Shown here in pieces: positions 45,230 to 56,059 of a DNA stretch of 64,000 nucleotides. Location of the stretch: NCBI GenBank assembly GCA_944470555.2, contig OX104134.1, positions 49,908,691-49,972,690 of the forward strand, in the 5' to 3' direction. Below the pieces are notes generated by a model that saw only the letters and a list, made by a program, of their open reading frames with translations, did no database searches and was not told where the DNA came from. Positions within the stretch are counted from its first letter, which is position 1; every line of letters begins with the position of its first letter. Origin of the DNA: Heterobilharzia americana (lineage: Eukaryota > Platyhelminthes > Trematoda > Strigeidida > Schistosomatidae). Position numbers and translations under genes: made by a program.

Positions 45230-48200
45230 CTACCTAGCTGTCTGCATACTCTGTCTTTCTTCTACTCCCTCAAGAAGACAAAGCTTTCTTATATCTCTTC
45301 TCACGGTACCTTCCTTCATACGCACCATCACAGTTCTTACTAAATCGTCTTCGTCCTTCTCGCATGTTTCGATCACTCCCAAAGGCCAGGAACCACGTGG
45401 TGTTTTTTCAGAGGCCACAATCACCACATCTCCCTCCTTGAAATTTCTTTTCCTTCCCAACCACTTCTGACGAGTTTGCAAGCATGGTAGATACTCTTTC
45501 ATCCATCGGCGCCAAAATACGTCAGCTAAGTAATTAACTTGTTTCCAACGTCTGACGTAATTATCGGCAATAGTGCCCTCCACGACTATTCCTCCACTAT
45601 CTCTCAATAACAATAAGCTATTGGGAGTGAGAGCTAACTCGTCTTTTGGGTCGGTCGTCATGGGAACAATAGGACGATTGTTCAAAATTCTTTCTATTTC
45701 CACGAAGTAGGTGGCTAATGTATCATCATGCAGAGTCTGCTCTTTGGATATGACCATCAATAACCTGCGTACAGAACGTATCATCCTTTCCCATATCCCA
45801 CCTCGATGACTCGCTTGCGGGGGGTTGAAACTCCATCGTATCCCCTTTGACACCATGGCATCATTGATTCGTCGTCTATCCCACACACTCACTAGTTGTC
45901 TTAGTTCCGAAATCGCTCCAACAAAGTTGGAACCATTATCACTGTATATCTCTGCAGGTGTTCCTCTTCTTCCTATGAACCTCATTACAGCCATTATAAA
46001 GGCGTCGGTGCCTAGGTTGAAAGCTACCTCTAAATGTATGGCTCGCGTCTGGAGACAAGTAAACACACACCCGTACCTCTTTTCCTCTCTCCTTCCCTGG
46101 CGAACCATGAGTGGTCCAAAATAATCAATTCCCACTGATGAGAAGCAAAACCATCCTTTCTGCACGCGACAGACCGGTAAAGGGGCCATCATCTGCTGAC
46201 CCAGTGCAGCTTTCAATCGTCGGCACTCTATGCACTTTCTTATCACCCGTTTGACCGCACTGATCCCCTTAATTATCCAATAGTTTCTTCGTAGAGTGGC
46301 CAGGACTTGCGAAGTACCAGTATGTCCTTCTATAATATGATAATGCCTTATGATCAGCTCAGTCACGAAGTGATGTCTGGGGAGGATAACCGGATGCTTA
46401 AAAGTAAGTGGATAGTCGGAATAGTTCAACCTCCCACCGACGCAGACCAATCCATCCACAAGTATAGGTGACAACCTTTGCAATTCACCTTCTTCAGTCT
46501 CACAACTACCCTTTTCTCGGAGTTCCTTTATTAATTCTCCATATACCTCCTGTTGTACCATACATAATACTTTATGTCTAGCAGCTTCCAGTTCATCGGC
46601 TGTTAGATAGCCAACATTCAGTGACACACCTTGGCGACGCGAATACATAACGGATATGTAGACCACATATCTCTTAAGCCATGCCACAGCTTTAATCAGC
46701 CTCACCCAGTCCGAATGATACGCCAAAATCGGATCAGCAGTGAGCTCAGTAACGTTTGTGTTTGTTCGGACCGACCTCTTCAATTCGACATTTTTCGGTG
46801 GTTCCTTCCAGCAGAGGTCTGTGGTACTTGAAAACTGTCGGGTTCCCAGAAAAGAGGGGCCCTGAATCCAAGACGCTAATTCACACGCTTTTCGTATGCC
46901 TCTTGATGTCCAATCTGCGGGATTCTCTTCAGATTTAACGTACCCCCACTGATTTGGGGATGAATACTGGTGAATAATGGCTAGACGGTTGGCCACAAAC
47001 GTACTATACCGACTCTCTGTATTTCTAATATAGTACAAAACAATCATAGAATCTGTCCAAAAATAAGTCTTGTCAAAGCTATTTGGGAGGTTCTTCCTCA
47101 AAATTTCACTCATTCGTGCACTCAATACTGCCGCAGCTAACTCTAATCTCGGCACTGTCACCGTTTTCAGAGGGGCAACCCGGGATTTGCTATAAAGCAG
47201 TATGCTGTAGGGTGGCGTGTTTTTTGGAACGTTCCACGAATAAGCCACCGCTCCATAACCAGATTCAGAGGCATCGCAAAATAAGTGCAACTCAATCTTA
47301 CTCATCTCACTCTTATCCTCCTTCTTGATACTTCTGGGTACGGAGATTTGCCCAAGATTCTTCATGAACCTCATCCAATCCATCCATAGGGATAGGTCAT
47401 TGGAACTCAGGGGTGTATCCCAACCAGCATGAGATTTGCAAAGATTCTGCAATAGCTGCTTGGCCGGAAGACAAACTGGGGCGATGAGGCCTAGTGGGTC
47501 AAAAAGAGCTGAGACGGTGGATAGTAGTCCTCTCTTCGTGAAGGGTTTTTCGACGGGTTCAAATCGGAACTTAAAAACATCATGCATGGTGTCCCATTCC
47601 AAACCTAGGGCCCTGTGGATTGAGCCTTGACTAACACGTAAGTCGACTGAGTTCTCTGTGTGGCTCAGACCAGGAAGAACTACTCTCACTGCCTCTGAAT
47701 TAGTCACCCACTTCTTCAATTTAAAGCCACCACGTAACAACAACTCACTGGACTGTTTTACGAAAGTTTTTGCCTCATCTGGGCTTGCAAAAGTCACTGG
47801 GCAATCATCAACATAAAGGTTATGTTTCACTGCTTCTACCACATACCTGTCGTAATCGTTGGCATGCGTCTCGGCAGTCTTGGCCATTGCAAAATACGCA
47901 CAAAACGGTGAGGACACTGCACCGAATGGGTGTGACGTCATTTGATATTCAATAGGTTCCTTCGAGAAATCACCCTGAGGCCACCATAGGAACCGCAGAG
48001 CACCTCGGTCAAACTCTGGGACTTTCACCTGCATAAACATTTCTTCCACATCGGACGTCAGGGCAATCAGTTCTTTGCGAAAACGCAATAATATTCCAAC
48101 CAAGTTCGCTGTCGTGTCTGGTCCCTGATACAGGAAGTCATTTAAAGAAGTTCCGGACAGTTTGGCAGCGCAGTCCAGCACAACTCTTACCTTCCCCGGT

Positions 48201-48397
48201 TTCTTGGGGTTAAATACGGCATGATGCGGCAAATACCATCGTGGGCGGTAGCTAGGATTAAGCTGGGGCTCAGGAGCTACTGCTGCATATCCCTTTCTGA
48301 TGGTCTCTTCCATGGCGCTAGTGTAGCTTTCGTGAAGGCTTTCGAGGATATTAGTCTGCGTTTCAAACTCTCCAAACGTCGCCTGGCTACTTCGCAT
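45230..48397 (-). CDS. BEL pol: reverse transcriptase-RNase H-integrase
   Basis: A single 1055-codon open frame covering most of pol. RT: first catalytic Asp in SDVEEMF (residue ~116) and the YVDD box at 195-198. RNase H: FCDASESGYG (~373), RLELAA (~417), FWTDSM (~446) and ENPADW (~491) supply the expected acidic residues. Integrase: HHCC zinc-binding region (~685-725, HHF...HYH...CIEC), then the catalytic triad in VGIDYFG (~758), YSDNGSNF (~820) and IWERM (~870), followed by a C-terminal basic domain with NFKEGDVV. All key residues are present, so the enzyme block looks intact. The frame's first ~20 codons are out of register with the upstream protein: the true reading frame enters near 48350 after a frameshift. 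Confidence 0.93.
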   Translation of the reverse strand: MRSSQATFGEFETQTNILESLHESYTSAMEETIRKGYAAVAPEPQLNPSYRPRWYLPHHAVFNPKKPGKVRVVLDCAAKLSGTSLNDFLYQGPDTTANLVGILLRFRKELIALTSDVEEMFMQVKVPEFDRGALRFLWWPQGDFSKEPIEYQMTSHPFGAVSSPFCAYFAMAKTAETHANDYDRYVVEAVKHNLYVDDCPVTFASPDEAKTFVKQSSELLLRGGFKLKKWVTNSEAVRVVLPGLSHTENSVDLRVSQGSIHRALGLEWDTMHDVFKFRFEPVEKPFTKRGLLSTVSALFDPLGLIAPVCLPAKQLLQNLCKSHAGWDTPLSSNDLSLWMDWMRFMKNLGQISVPRSIKKEDKSEMSKIELHLFCDASESGYGAVAYSWNVPKNTPPYSILLYSKSRVAPLKTVTVPRLELAAAVLSARMSEILRKNLPNSFDKTYFWTDSMIVLYYIRNTESRYSTFVANRLAIIHQYSSPNQWGYVKSEENPADWTSRGIRKACELASWIQGPSFLGTRQFSSTTDLCWKEPPKNVELKRSVRTNTNVTELTADPILAYHSDWVRLIKAVAWLKRYVVYISVMYSRRQGVSLNVGYLTADELEAARHKVLCMVQQEVYGELIKELREKGSCETEEGELQRLSPILVDGLVCVGGRLNYSDYPLTFKHPVILPRHHFVTELIIRHYHIIEGHTGTSQVLATLRRNYWIIKGISAVKRVIRKCIECRRLKAALGQQMMAPLPVCRVQKGWFCFSSVGIDYFGPLMVRQGRREEKRYGCVFTCLQTRAIHLEVAFNLGTDAFIMAVMRFIGRRGTPAEIYSDNGSNFVGAISELRQLVSVWDRRRINDAMVSKGIRWSFNPPQASHRGGIWERMIRSVRRLLMVISKEQTLHDDTLATYFVEIERILNNRPIVPMTTDPKDELALTPNSLLLLRDSGGIVVEGTIADNYVRRWKQVNYLADVFWRRWMKEYLPCLQTRQKWLGRKRNFKEGDVVIVASEKTPRGSWPLGVIETCEKDEDDLVRTVMVRMKEGTVRRDIRKLCLLEGVEERQSMQTAR

Positions 48398-49008
48398 CCA
48401 CCGTATACTCTCTTGGACTCCATTTTCCAGGGCAAGGGGACAACGAAATGTCCATTATCCCAATAAGTACCTCGCTGCACTATGTTTACAGCGGCTAGGT
48501 CATCGAGGGATAACGACTTATCTCCCGAGTACAAATCGCTGAACTCATAATCGTAAATTTTCTTCCATTGATCGACTAATAGATCTGACCGAGACATACA
48601 ATTCACAACCCTCTCCCTGTGCTCACGAAAGCTTGTCGGACCGAACACGACCCAGCCCAACAATGATCTCACAGCATATGGGCTCTTTCTGCCCCCTAAC
48701 TTCTGATCTAGAACCCAGTGAGCCTCAGGTACATCGCAACCGATGAGCAGCAATACCTCCCCGTCTTCCACCTCTGTCCAGGGTACGTCAGTCAGATGCG
48801 GCCACCTTTTAATACTTTCTCGCATCGACCCTTTAGGTCTCCGTACTGGGAGATCTCTTGCCACAACTGCTCGATCTATAAGTATGCATTCGTTTCCGTC
48901 TAGTGAATAAACTTCGAAAGGCTTGCTGACTGAGTCCGCCAATCTACTTCCACTAACAGTTTTGATGATAGTCTTTGTGCCGTCAGTCGACAATCCTAGA
49001 AGTTGCAA
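48277..49008 (-). CDS. BEL pol: protease C-terminus and protease-RT connector
   Basis: A 243-codon frame between the gag/protease frame and the RT frame, overlapping both through frameshifts near 49010 and 48350. It contains the downstream part of the retropepsin region (IIKTVSGSRLADSV, LLLIGCDVPEAHWV) and the connector characteristic of BEL/Pao proteins (RSLLGWVVFGP, DLAAVNIVQRGTYWDNGHFV). In an intact element this would be continuous with both neighbours. Either the copy is slightly decayed or the assembly has single-base errors. Confidence 0.88.
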   Translation of the reverse strand: MQLLGLSTDGTKTIIKTVSGSRLADSVSKPFEVYSLDGNECILIDRAVVARDLPVRRPKGSMRESIKRWPHLTDVPWTEVEDGEVLLLIGCDVPEAHWVLDQKLGGRKSPYAVRSLLGWVVFGPTSFREHRERVVNCMSRSDLLVDQWKKIYDYEFSDLYSGDKSLSLDDLAAVNIVQRGTYWDNGHFVVPLPWKMESKRVYGGCEVARRRLESLKRRLISSKAFTKATLAPWKRPSERDMQQ

Positions 49009-50528
49009 AACATCTTCGTGATCAAAGTTGTATCAGAGCCATTGTCCAAGATAGCATAACCGTAAACCTCTTTATTACCGTGCTTTACACGTACCGGGAG
49101 TAGGCCCAAACACACGCTTTCTCTGAGAGACTCAGTGCATCCACAACTACCTTTCTCCGGTTGTTCGCCTACGGCGTGGTGGGTCTTCTTGTGTAACAGA
49201 GGGTGATGGTATGCTTTACAACCTTCTACACTGCACACCCTGTGAATTTTACATTCTACGGACCTGTGGCCCCTTTTAAGACATGAAAAACAACAACCTA
49301 TTTCGTTGGCCTTCGAAAATTTCTCATCCACCGGTAACGACAGAAATGTGGTACACTTTGTGACTAGGTGGTTTCCTCCACAAAATATACATGAAGGTTT
49401 CGCGACTCCCCCAATGGGTACTAGCTGCTGCGTGGAGCATGCTATTTTACTATCTGGTCGTCGGCTGCCTGTTGCCAGCTGTCCAAACCTACTTAGCAAA
49501 ATGCTCGCACGTGCTGACACAAACCGCGTTGACTCTGCGAAGATAGGTTCTCGTTCGGTTTCAGTTGGCTTTTCGACAGTCTCCGCCCATTTCATCTGTA
49601 ACACACGGGGCAATTTCTTTACTATACCTTCTGATGTTCTCAAGGAGTTAAGGTCCGCAGTATAGTCCATTTGCTCTAAAGCTATAGCGCAGTTTTCCAC
49701 TTTTATAACAAACCTCAACATTGCCTCAGCATCGTTTTGTTCTATGTTCGAGCATTCCATCAGATCCTGTAGCAAGGCCCGGCTGACTTCATGAGTCCTT
49801 CAAAACAAACGTTTGAGTATATCCCGAGCTCTACGGTAACCAGTAGATGGTGGTAACGTAATGCATTCCTCTATAGCCTCCCTGGCCTTACCTTTACAGT
49901 AATGTAACAAGTATAACAGCCTCCGATCATCATCAACCTTAGAGACAACGTAAAGCTCATACTGCCTCATAAACTTCCAATGTTTGGCCGGATGTCCGTC
50001 AAAGCTGCTTAATTCTACTTTCGGCAACTCATGGCCGACATTGACACAAGGCAAAGTAGCGGCAACCCCTTTGTTTTCTGCGCTGCTCACCTGGCCAGTC
50101 GTTTTAGGATAAAGCCTGCTATGAGGGTCAATGCCAAGACAAACTGATATGTGACACTTTATACCATCGTCCAAAGAAAAGTTATCACCTAAACCCCCAT
50201 TCACACTTAAGTTTAGTTGTTTACGCAAGCGCAACCTTTCCTGTCTTTGTTTAGCCTTGAATTCACGAAGTTCCAACTCTTGCCTTTCATCCAACTGTCG
50301 TACCTTCAATTGAGCAGAGGTCCTGCAAGGACTAGTCATACTATAGTCAATAACTGTAACATTATCAGAGCCACGGCATGAAATAACACCAAAGGGGACT
50401 TGCTCGGTACCTGAGGTTGAATCCATGGACATGGCAACTTCTCCCTCCAGGATAGACACAAGGAACCCCTTGCACTTGCCAGGCACAGCAGCGAAGGGTT
50501 GTTCAGTACTGTAGCGGCCAGAATTCAA
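48996..50528 (-). pseudogene. BEL gag-nucleocapsid-protease N-terminus, one internal stop
   Basis: The reading frame is continuous from the 5' LTR edge (50528) to 48996 except for a TGA at 49802-49800. No ATG lies at 50528; the first in-frame Met is about 33 codons in (MSMDSTSG). The N-terminal part is charged and helical (RQERLRLRKQLNL), with the Gag core LPKVELSSFDGHPAKHWKFM, which is typical of BEL/Pao and other gag proteins. The nucleocapsid has CIFCGGNHLVTKC, CFSCLKRGHRSVEC and a further Cys/His cluster. The protease active site reads LDNGSDTTLI, Asn replacing the usual second residue, as I recall for many BEL proteins. A frameshift near 49010 ends the frame. Confidence 0.88.
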
Positions 50529-50870
50529 TAATCTTGGCCTGAAAGCAGGAAATAACTAGACGGCGCCAACTGACGTGAATCTGAATGGTTCCTGCTTTCT
50601 ACTATATAGCTTCTTAACTTCCGCGAGTGACGCACAGTCAAAGGTTGAATCGAAATATCAAAACACTTTTTGCAGTAATTCAATGGTAGATTCGAAACAA
50701 AATCTGTGGTACTATCAAAGCAACAATAAGTTATGTCAAAATTACAAAAATACCTCAACAGTGCAGTTGGGTAACTATACAGTCCAAACCTTCTCGGATG
50801 CAAATGCGTACTATACGGTAAAAACCGGTTAAACAAATACAACTGTCAAGTACATGTCGGTCAAGTACCT
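50521..50870 (-). repeat. BEL 5' LTR
   Basis: Partner of 44433-44782. The right end carries a short internal duplication (gtcaagtacatgtcg then gtcaagtacctgtgg). The gag-proximal ~55 bp is the part that differs from the 3' LTR. Confidence 0.82.
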
Positions 50871-51378
50871 GTGGCGCGCTCCTTGAGTAGTGACGTGTTT
50901 CGCTCGTCTCTCAGCTTTTGGATTTTTCCACAATGAAAACTCCCACTTACAATAATCAATCTAAAAACATCGAACGTTTGCAGCACTCCTGTTCCTGCAC
51001 GCACCTCACCGTTGAGTATTCCTCAGCTCACTCCTCAACTGTTGAAAATTGGCATTATTATTCCTTTGAACCAACTAGTCTACCTCCTGTCAGTGGTTCT
51101 CGGGCGTTCAACTGCCAAACTACCTAGCTCTCGGTTCTCCTCGGAGGCCATCCCCCAGGAAACATCCTCCCTGGTTATACATACATATCTGGAGCTTACG
51201 TTAAAATCGTTGGTCAAGAGCAGAGGATCAAGTGACAAGTGTCTGAAGGTGAGCCAACATAAATTATCTTCCCTTTTCTATTCTGTCCTTTTGCTGCATT
51301 CAGTCTTCAACCCTCTCATTGTTGTTAACTACTTGTCTTCCCAAGAAGTCTATATTATAGCGACATGTCTGCCCAAAT
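50871..51378. other. Unassigned DNA between BEL and the second cassette
   Basis: No family recognised. It separates the BEL 5' LTR from the third copy of the LINE cassette and has no counterpart beside the other copies, so it is a useful junction sequence. Confidence 0.4.
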
Positions 51379-54300
51379 TGCGAAAACAGTTAGGCTGTGT
51401 GGGGAGCAAGATCCATATATCTCCAAAATATTCCGCCATAAAATTGGGAAATTATCGTCACAACGTCACTCGCTGAGAGACTTCGTGTCACTTCACTCGA
51501 TCCATGAGATTTACGAATATATTAGGACATTACATACGGGACGCCCACTAAACGAGGAGACCGTTGCTTTCAAAATTAATTCTGGGATACAAAAGTTGAC
51601 ATCCCCTTCGAATAGACGTTGGCAGCCATCAATGGATACAGCCTATTCAAGGGACGCTACTTACAAACGTGATGTAGCTTCTCGTTTCCCATGTGTTCAA
51701 GGAAATTTTGCACATTTCTGCTGTATCTGGTTGCTATGCGCCTTCTGGAAGAACCCTGAATCTCTTGAGGGTGTACATTACTCTCTCCAAGTTCTGCAAT
51801 TGTCAGAACATGGGCAACAGAGAGAAGCACTCAACCTGTCCTCCAAACGTTGGAGTTACCCAAATCCATCTCGATTTCAAGGTAGCAGAAAGTTGGATGG
51901 TGTCGAGCGCTCGTCGAAAAACCCCCTAAAAGCTGGCAAAGAAAGCTATTGCCTAACTCGCGACTCTGTTGGGGTTAACTGATATCTAATACCTGTTATT
52001 GTTCAACTTGGTAATTATTTGTGTAACATTATTTGTATCCTTGGGACTTCTTGCTTGCTTTGCCGAGAATGAAAACGAGTTTCAGTAGCCTCCGTAGAAA
52101 TAAAAAGTATTGTAGCGCGAGAAGGCTGAAAATGTCTGATTGATCGCCTAAGGTTAAAAGTTCCACCAGCGATTGCAGTCCGTCGCTTAAGCTACCCGAC
52201 CTTATGACTGACGTTTATAGCGATGTCAATAAAGTTTAGTCCCATGTTCTGGAAGTCTTGAAAGCAGTTAGGAATATGCAGTGTAAGACGGAATATTTCC
52301 TCGCACCAATGGATTTGTTAGGCCCCAACTGTGACTCCTCAATTGATAGTTTGATAAAATGCGAGTGATTAGTTGACTTTGCAGCCAGTGGGGTGAGCAA
52401 CTGAATGCGATCCTCCCCATTTTATCAGTCTTCAACCTTGCTGACAGTTCCTCAGTAGAGCGCGTTAAGACTGATTGTTTACATGCATGCAGGTCACCTG
52501 GCCAAGCTCGTAATGTTCGTCGCCCAAGGGAAGGATCAGTCAGGTCCCGCATCCTGTTCCGTTCCGGTTTAACTCGCCGTGCAACGAAAGACGCAACCCT
52601 GACTCTCAGAATGATTGCACCCACGATACCATGTAACAAGGCTAAGGTGCCTGTTGAACTTCTCGTCACCGCCGCACATGTAAATCCCGTAGCGGATCCG
52701 GTCTATTAAACAGAATTCGGTGATCCTGGCCTAAAAGAGGGAAACAGCTCGACGGCGGCAACTGACGTGAATCTGAATGGTTCCTGCTTTCTACTATATA
52801 GCTTCTTAACTTCCGCGAGTGACGCACAGTCAAAGGTTGAATCAAAATATCAAAACACTTTTTGCAGTAATTCAATGGTAGATTCGAAACAAAATCTGTG
52901 GTACTATCAAAGCAACAATAAGTTATGTCAAAATTACAAAAATACCTCAACAGTGCAGTTGGGTAACTATACAGTCCAAACCTTCTCGGATGCAAATGCG
53001 TACTATACGGTAAAAACCGGTTAAACAAATACAATTGTCAAGTACCTGTCGGTCAATAGGAATATTCCCAATGGAAGGGGTCAAGACTCTGTCCACCAGA
53101 ATCAAATCGACAAATAAACGTTTCCAGCAGATGGTCAGAAGACAAACATTCAAATCACAACACAGACGTAAGTTGAACAAAAACAAATTGTCGGGTGCAG
53201 TAAAACATCACCCTGTCAACAGTTCAGCGTCACGTAGTAGGAAAGTGAAACATTCATAATAAGTCTCAAACATACAAAGGCAAATACCGAGTGCAAAGTC
53301 AATAAGACAGTCAAACAAGCAAATACATTACACCGGCTAGGGCCAAAGGTACACCATTCAAAACGAGGGCAAAAATGTTAGAATAAATGTCAATACAATC
53401 AAATAAGGGTGATCAGGAGGGATTTTCAGATCAATTTACCGCCACCAAGGCCACCGAAATCCCTCCAGACACGCAAAACACCTCTGAGTGTATTCAGCCG
53501 TGGCTCTAGCTGTCTTTCTAGCTGTCTGCATTCTCTGTCTTTCTTCCACTCCCTCAAGAAGACAATGCTTTCTTATATCTCTTCTCATGGTACCTTTCTT
53601 TCATACGCACCATCACTGTTCCTACTAAATCGTCTTCGTCCTTCTCGCATGTTTCGTTCACTCCCAAAGGCCAGGAACCACGTGGTGTTTTTTCAGAGGC
53701 CACAATCACCACATCTCCTTCCTTGAAATTTCTTTTCCTTCCTAACCACTTCTGATGAGTTTGCAAGCATGGTAGACACTGTTTCATCCATCGGCGCCAA
53801 AATCCGTCGGCTAAGTAATTAACTTGTTTCCAACGTCCCACGTAATTATCGGCAGTAGTGCCCTCCACAACTATTCCTCTGCTATTTCTCAATAACAGTA
53901 AGCTATTGGGAGTGAGGGCTAACTCGTCTTTTGGGTCGGTCGTCATGGGGACAATAGGGCGATTGTTCAAAATTCTTTCCAACTCCACGAAGTAGGTGGC
54001 TAATGTCTCATCATGCAGAGTCTGCTCTTTGGATATGACCATCAATAACCTGCGTACAGAACGTATCATCCTTTCCCATATCCCACCCCGATGACTCGCT
54101 TGCGAGGAGTTGAAACTCCATCGTATCCTCTTTGACACCATGGCATCATTGATTCGTCGTCTATCCCACACACTCACTAGTTGTCTTGGTTCCGAAATCG
54201 CTCCAACAAAGTTGGAACCATTATCACTGTACATCTTTGCAGGTGTTCCTCTTCTTCCTATGAACCTCATTACAGCCATTATGAAGGTGTCAGTGCCTAG

Positions 54301-54466
54301 GTTGAAAGCTACCTCCAAATGTATGGCTCGCATCTGAAGATAAGTAAACACACACCCGTACGCCTTTTCCTCTCTTCTTCCCTGGCGAACCATGAGTGGT
54401 CCAAAATAATCAATCCCACTGACAAAAAGCAAAACCATCCTTTCTGGACGCGATACACTGGTACGC
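51379..54466 (+). repeat. Direct second copy of 43101-46180 (LINE cassette + BEL 3' end)
   Basis: Offset 8278 at the start and about 8285 at the end. The first ~1.8 kb (51379-53183) appears identical to 43101-44905 except for one A in a homopolymer (52105 region). Beyond that point substitutions and small indels appear every 10-30 bases to the end. The cassette contains the ORF2 linker fragment (51379-51640), an unassigned stretch, the LINE 5' UTR/ORF1 N-terminus (51978-52693), the BEL LTR and the distal part of pol. Confidence 0.93.
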
Positions 54467-54600
54467 CATTCATGACGAGGGCAAAAGTTTTAAAATAAAT
54501 GCGGATACAATCAAATAAGTGTGATCCAGGGGGATTGTCAGATCGATTTTGCGTTGCAATGACCTCGTAAATTTTGCGGATACCGCGAGATACCGTATGT
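52711..54600 (-). mobile_element. Internally deleted BEL/Pao copy
   Basis: A BEL remnant: 3' LTR (52711-53060), 3' UTR and the last third of pol. At about 54466 the pol sequence ends and is followed by a ~90-bp block (54462-54550: cattcatgacgagggcaaaag and onward). That block repeats, in the same orientation, the element's own 3' UTR at 53349-53435. No gag, RT or 5' LTR is present. The right side joins ORF1 sequence K near 54600. Confidence 0.85.
53554..54438 (-). pseudogene. BEL integrase fragment
   Basis: A 294-codon open frame equal to the integrase core and C-terminus of the complete element (GIDYFGPLMV, YSDNGSNFVGA, IWERMIRSV, KEGDVVIVASEK). All three catalytic acidic residues are present, but the zinc-binding region and everything upstream are deleted. 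It differs from the 45.2-46.2 kb copy by scattered substitutions, several synonymous, and its C-terminus is frameshifted (KERYHEKRYK). Confidence 0.88.
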
Positions 54601-55260
54601 GGAAAGCAGTTAACGAGTCGTGGGGGTGACATTTTACGAGAACTACTCTGACCTTTACATCTCTACTAGCTACCAGTGTGGAACTTATAAGTAGAATATG
54701 GAGCATAAGTAATGCAAACTCCATACCAACAACGTGCATAAATACAGTATCCACGGACCTAGATGACAACACAACTCTTAGCAATGAACTGCAAGCATCC
54801 CAAAGCGGTCAATCCGATCGTATCACACAGGCAGACCAGTCTGAGAAACGCACCTCCCCGGCTGTGTTGCTGAATTCAGTATCCCTACGCAGAACGTCAT
54901 GGAGATCTAAACGTTTTAACAACAAACAACTCCACCCATCGATTTCAAGTCCCTTTAGTCGCCCGATGGCATATAGCGCCATGAACCTCTCTCGGGTTGG
55001 TTCATTTCCACACAAAGATACTTACAAAAACACTCCTTGCCCAGAACCGGGAAACCAGACGATCTCAGCCAGCCATAATATGGTTCAGCTGTTCAATTTA
55101 AAGAGCGCAATCAAGGCGTACCTCCACAGATGGCCCAAGCCATCCAAAGTGGGGAATTTGGCTTCGGGAAATAACGACAAATTTTTCTCCTCCCATCCCA
55201 CTGCACAGTTTCCGTCTACCCAGGAATATGGCTCCAGTGCACCACCTGCGTGAGTGAACC
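54600..55260 (+). pseudogene. LINE K ORF1, middle/C-terminal part (right copy)
   Basis: Near-identical to the reverse complement of 37746-38220 over its first ~470 bp. It then continues past the point where the left copy is cut by RTE element J (SAIKAYLHRWPKPSKVGNL, NDKFFSSHPTAQ). The NDKFFSSHP block matches NDRFFSSHP in element D ORF1, which fixes the family. The open frame from 54678 is 191 codons and ends at 55253. Its upstream half is on the other side of the BEL fragment. Confidence 0.82.
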
Positions 55261-55734
55261 CAAAACTATCCCCTCGAGCATGCAGAATAAAGGACCTTAT
55301 GCCTATCCTGCTATGACAAAAAGGCTAGCGCAGGAAGCACCCATCCAGCGTGCCAAGAAGAATCTAAGCCATGGAACCGGCTGTAAAATCCATCTTTTTT
55401 CGGGCTCCACAAAATAATAGCACCTCTAGCCATGCGGATGATGACAAACTCGACTTAACTGCTATCAGCTACAGCCGGTAACCAATTCGGTGGCAGAAAT
55501 GCCACAGTTACACCCCGTCATCCTCCAGGCCAACAAATGATAGGTCATCGTCCGAAACAACAATAGGTAGTCCTGCATGCAACGTTAAAAACTTCCCTAC
55601 ACCCCGAGGCTTCTTACCGCACATCCCGTTGACTCAAGTGACTACCATGAAATGACGCTTTTACCCGATCTTGTTGGTGACCAAGCCTTTTCGTGGCCTT
55701 ATTAAAATTCTTCTTTCTTCTGTTTGACTCGAAG
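55261..55734 (+). other. Possible decayed ORF1 C-terminus / inter-ORF region
   Basis: Continues from the ORF1 of K. Ser/Thr/Pro-rich frames with frequent stops; no clear motif. Probably the rest of the same LINE, not proven. Confidence 0.35.
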
Positions 55735-56055
55735 CCCAACACCTGTTATTGTGCAACTTGGTAATTATTTGTGTAACATTATTTGTATCTTTGAGACTTC
55801 TTGCTTGCTTTGCCGGGAATGAAAACGAGTTTCAGTAGCCTCCGTAGAAATAAAAGTATTGTAGCGCGAGAAGGCTGAAATTGTCCGATCGATCGCCTAA
55901 GGTTAAAAGTTCCACCAGCGATTGCAGTCCGTCGCTTAAGCTACCCGACCTTATGAATGACGTTTATAACGATGTCAATAAAGTCTTGAAAGCAGTTAGG
56001 AATATGCAGTGTAAGACGGAATATTTCCTCGCACCAGTGGACTTATTAGACCCCA
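55735..56055 (+). pseudogene. LINE 5' UTR/ORF1 N-terminus fragment
   Basis: Fourth copy of the D-family 5' end. It is less decayed than the palindrome copies: the frame 55881-56078 reads SDRSPKVKSSTSDCSPSLKL, then DLMNDVYNDVNKVLKAVRNM. It lacks the ~15-base insertion (tttagtcccatgttctgg) present in the other copies. It ends abruptly against the inverted element C'. Confidence 0.75.
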
Positions 56056-56059
56056 TGCT

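Larger units (their letters stand above)
44433..50870 (-). mobile_element. BEL/Pao LTR retrotransposon, nearly complete
   Basis: Layout on the minus strand: 5' LTR (50870-50521), gag with zinc knuckles, protease, RT, RNase H, integrase, ~450 bp of 3' UTR, 3' LTR (44782-44433). The domain order with RT before integrase, the YVDD box and the CCHC plus extra Cys/His-rich region fit BEL/Pao elements such as those known from schistosomes. One in-frame stop and two frameshifts interrupt the coding region. It sits inside a D-family LINE ORF1: its 3' LTR joins the ORF1 N-terminus at 44414. Confidence 0.92.
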
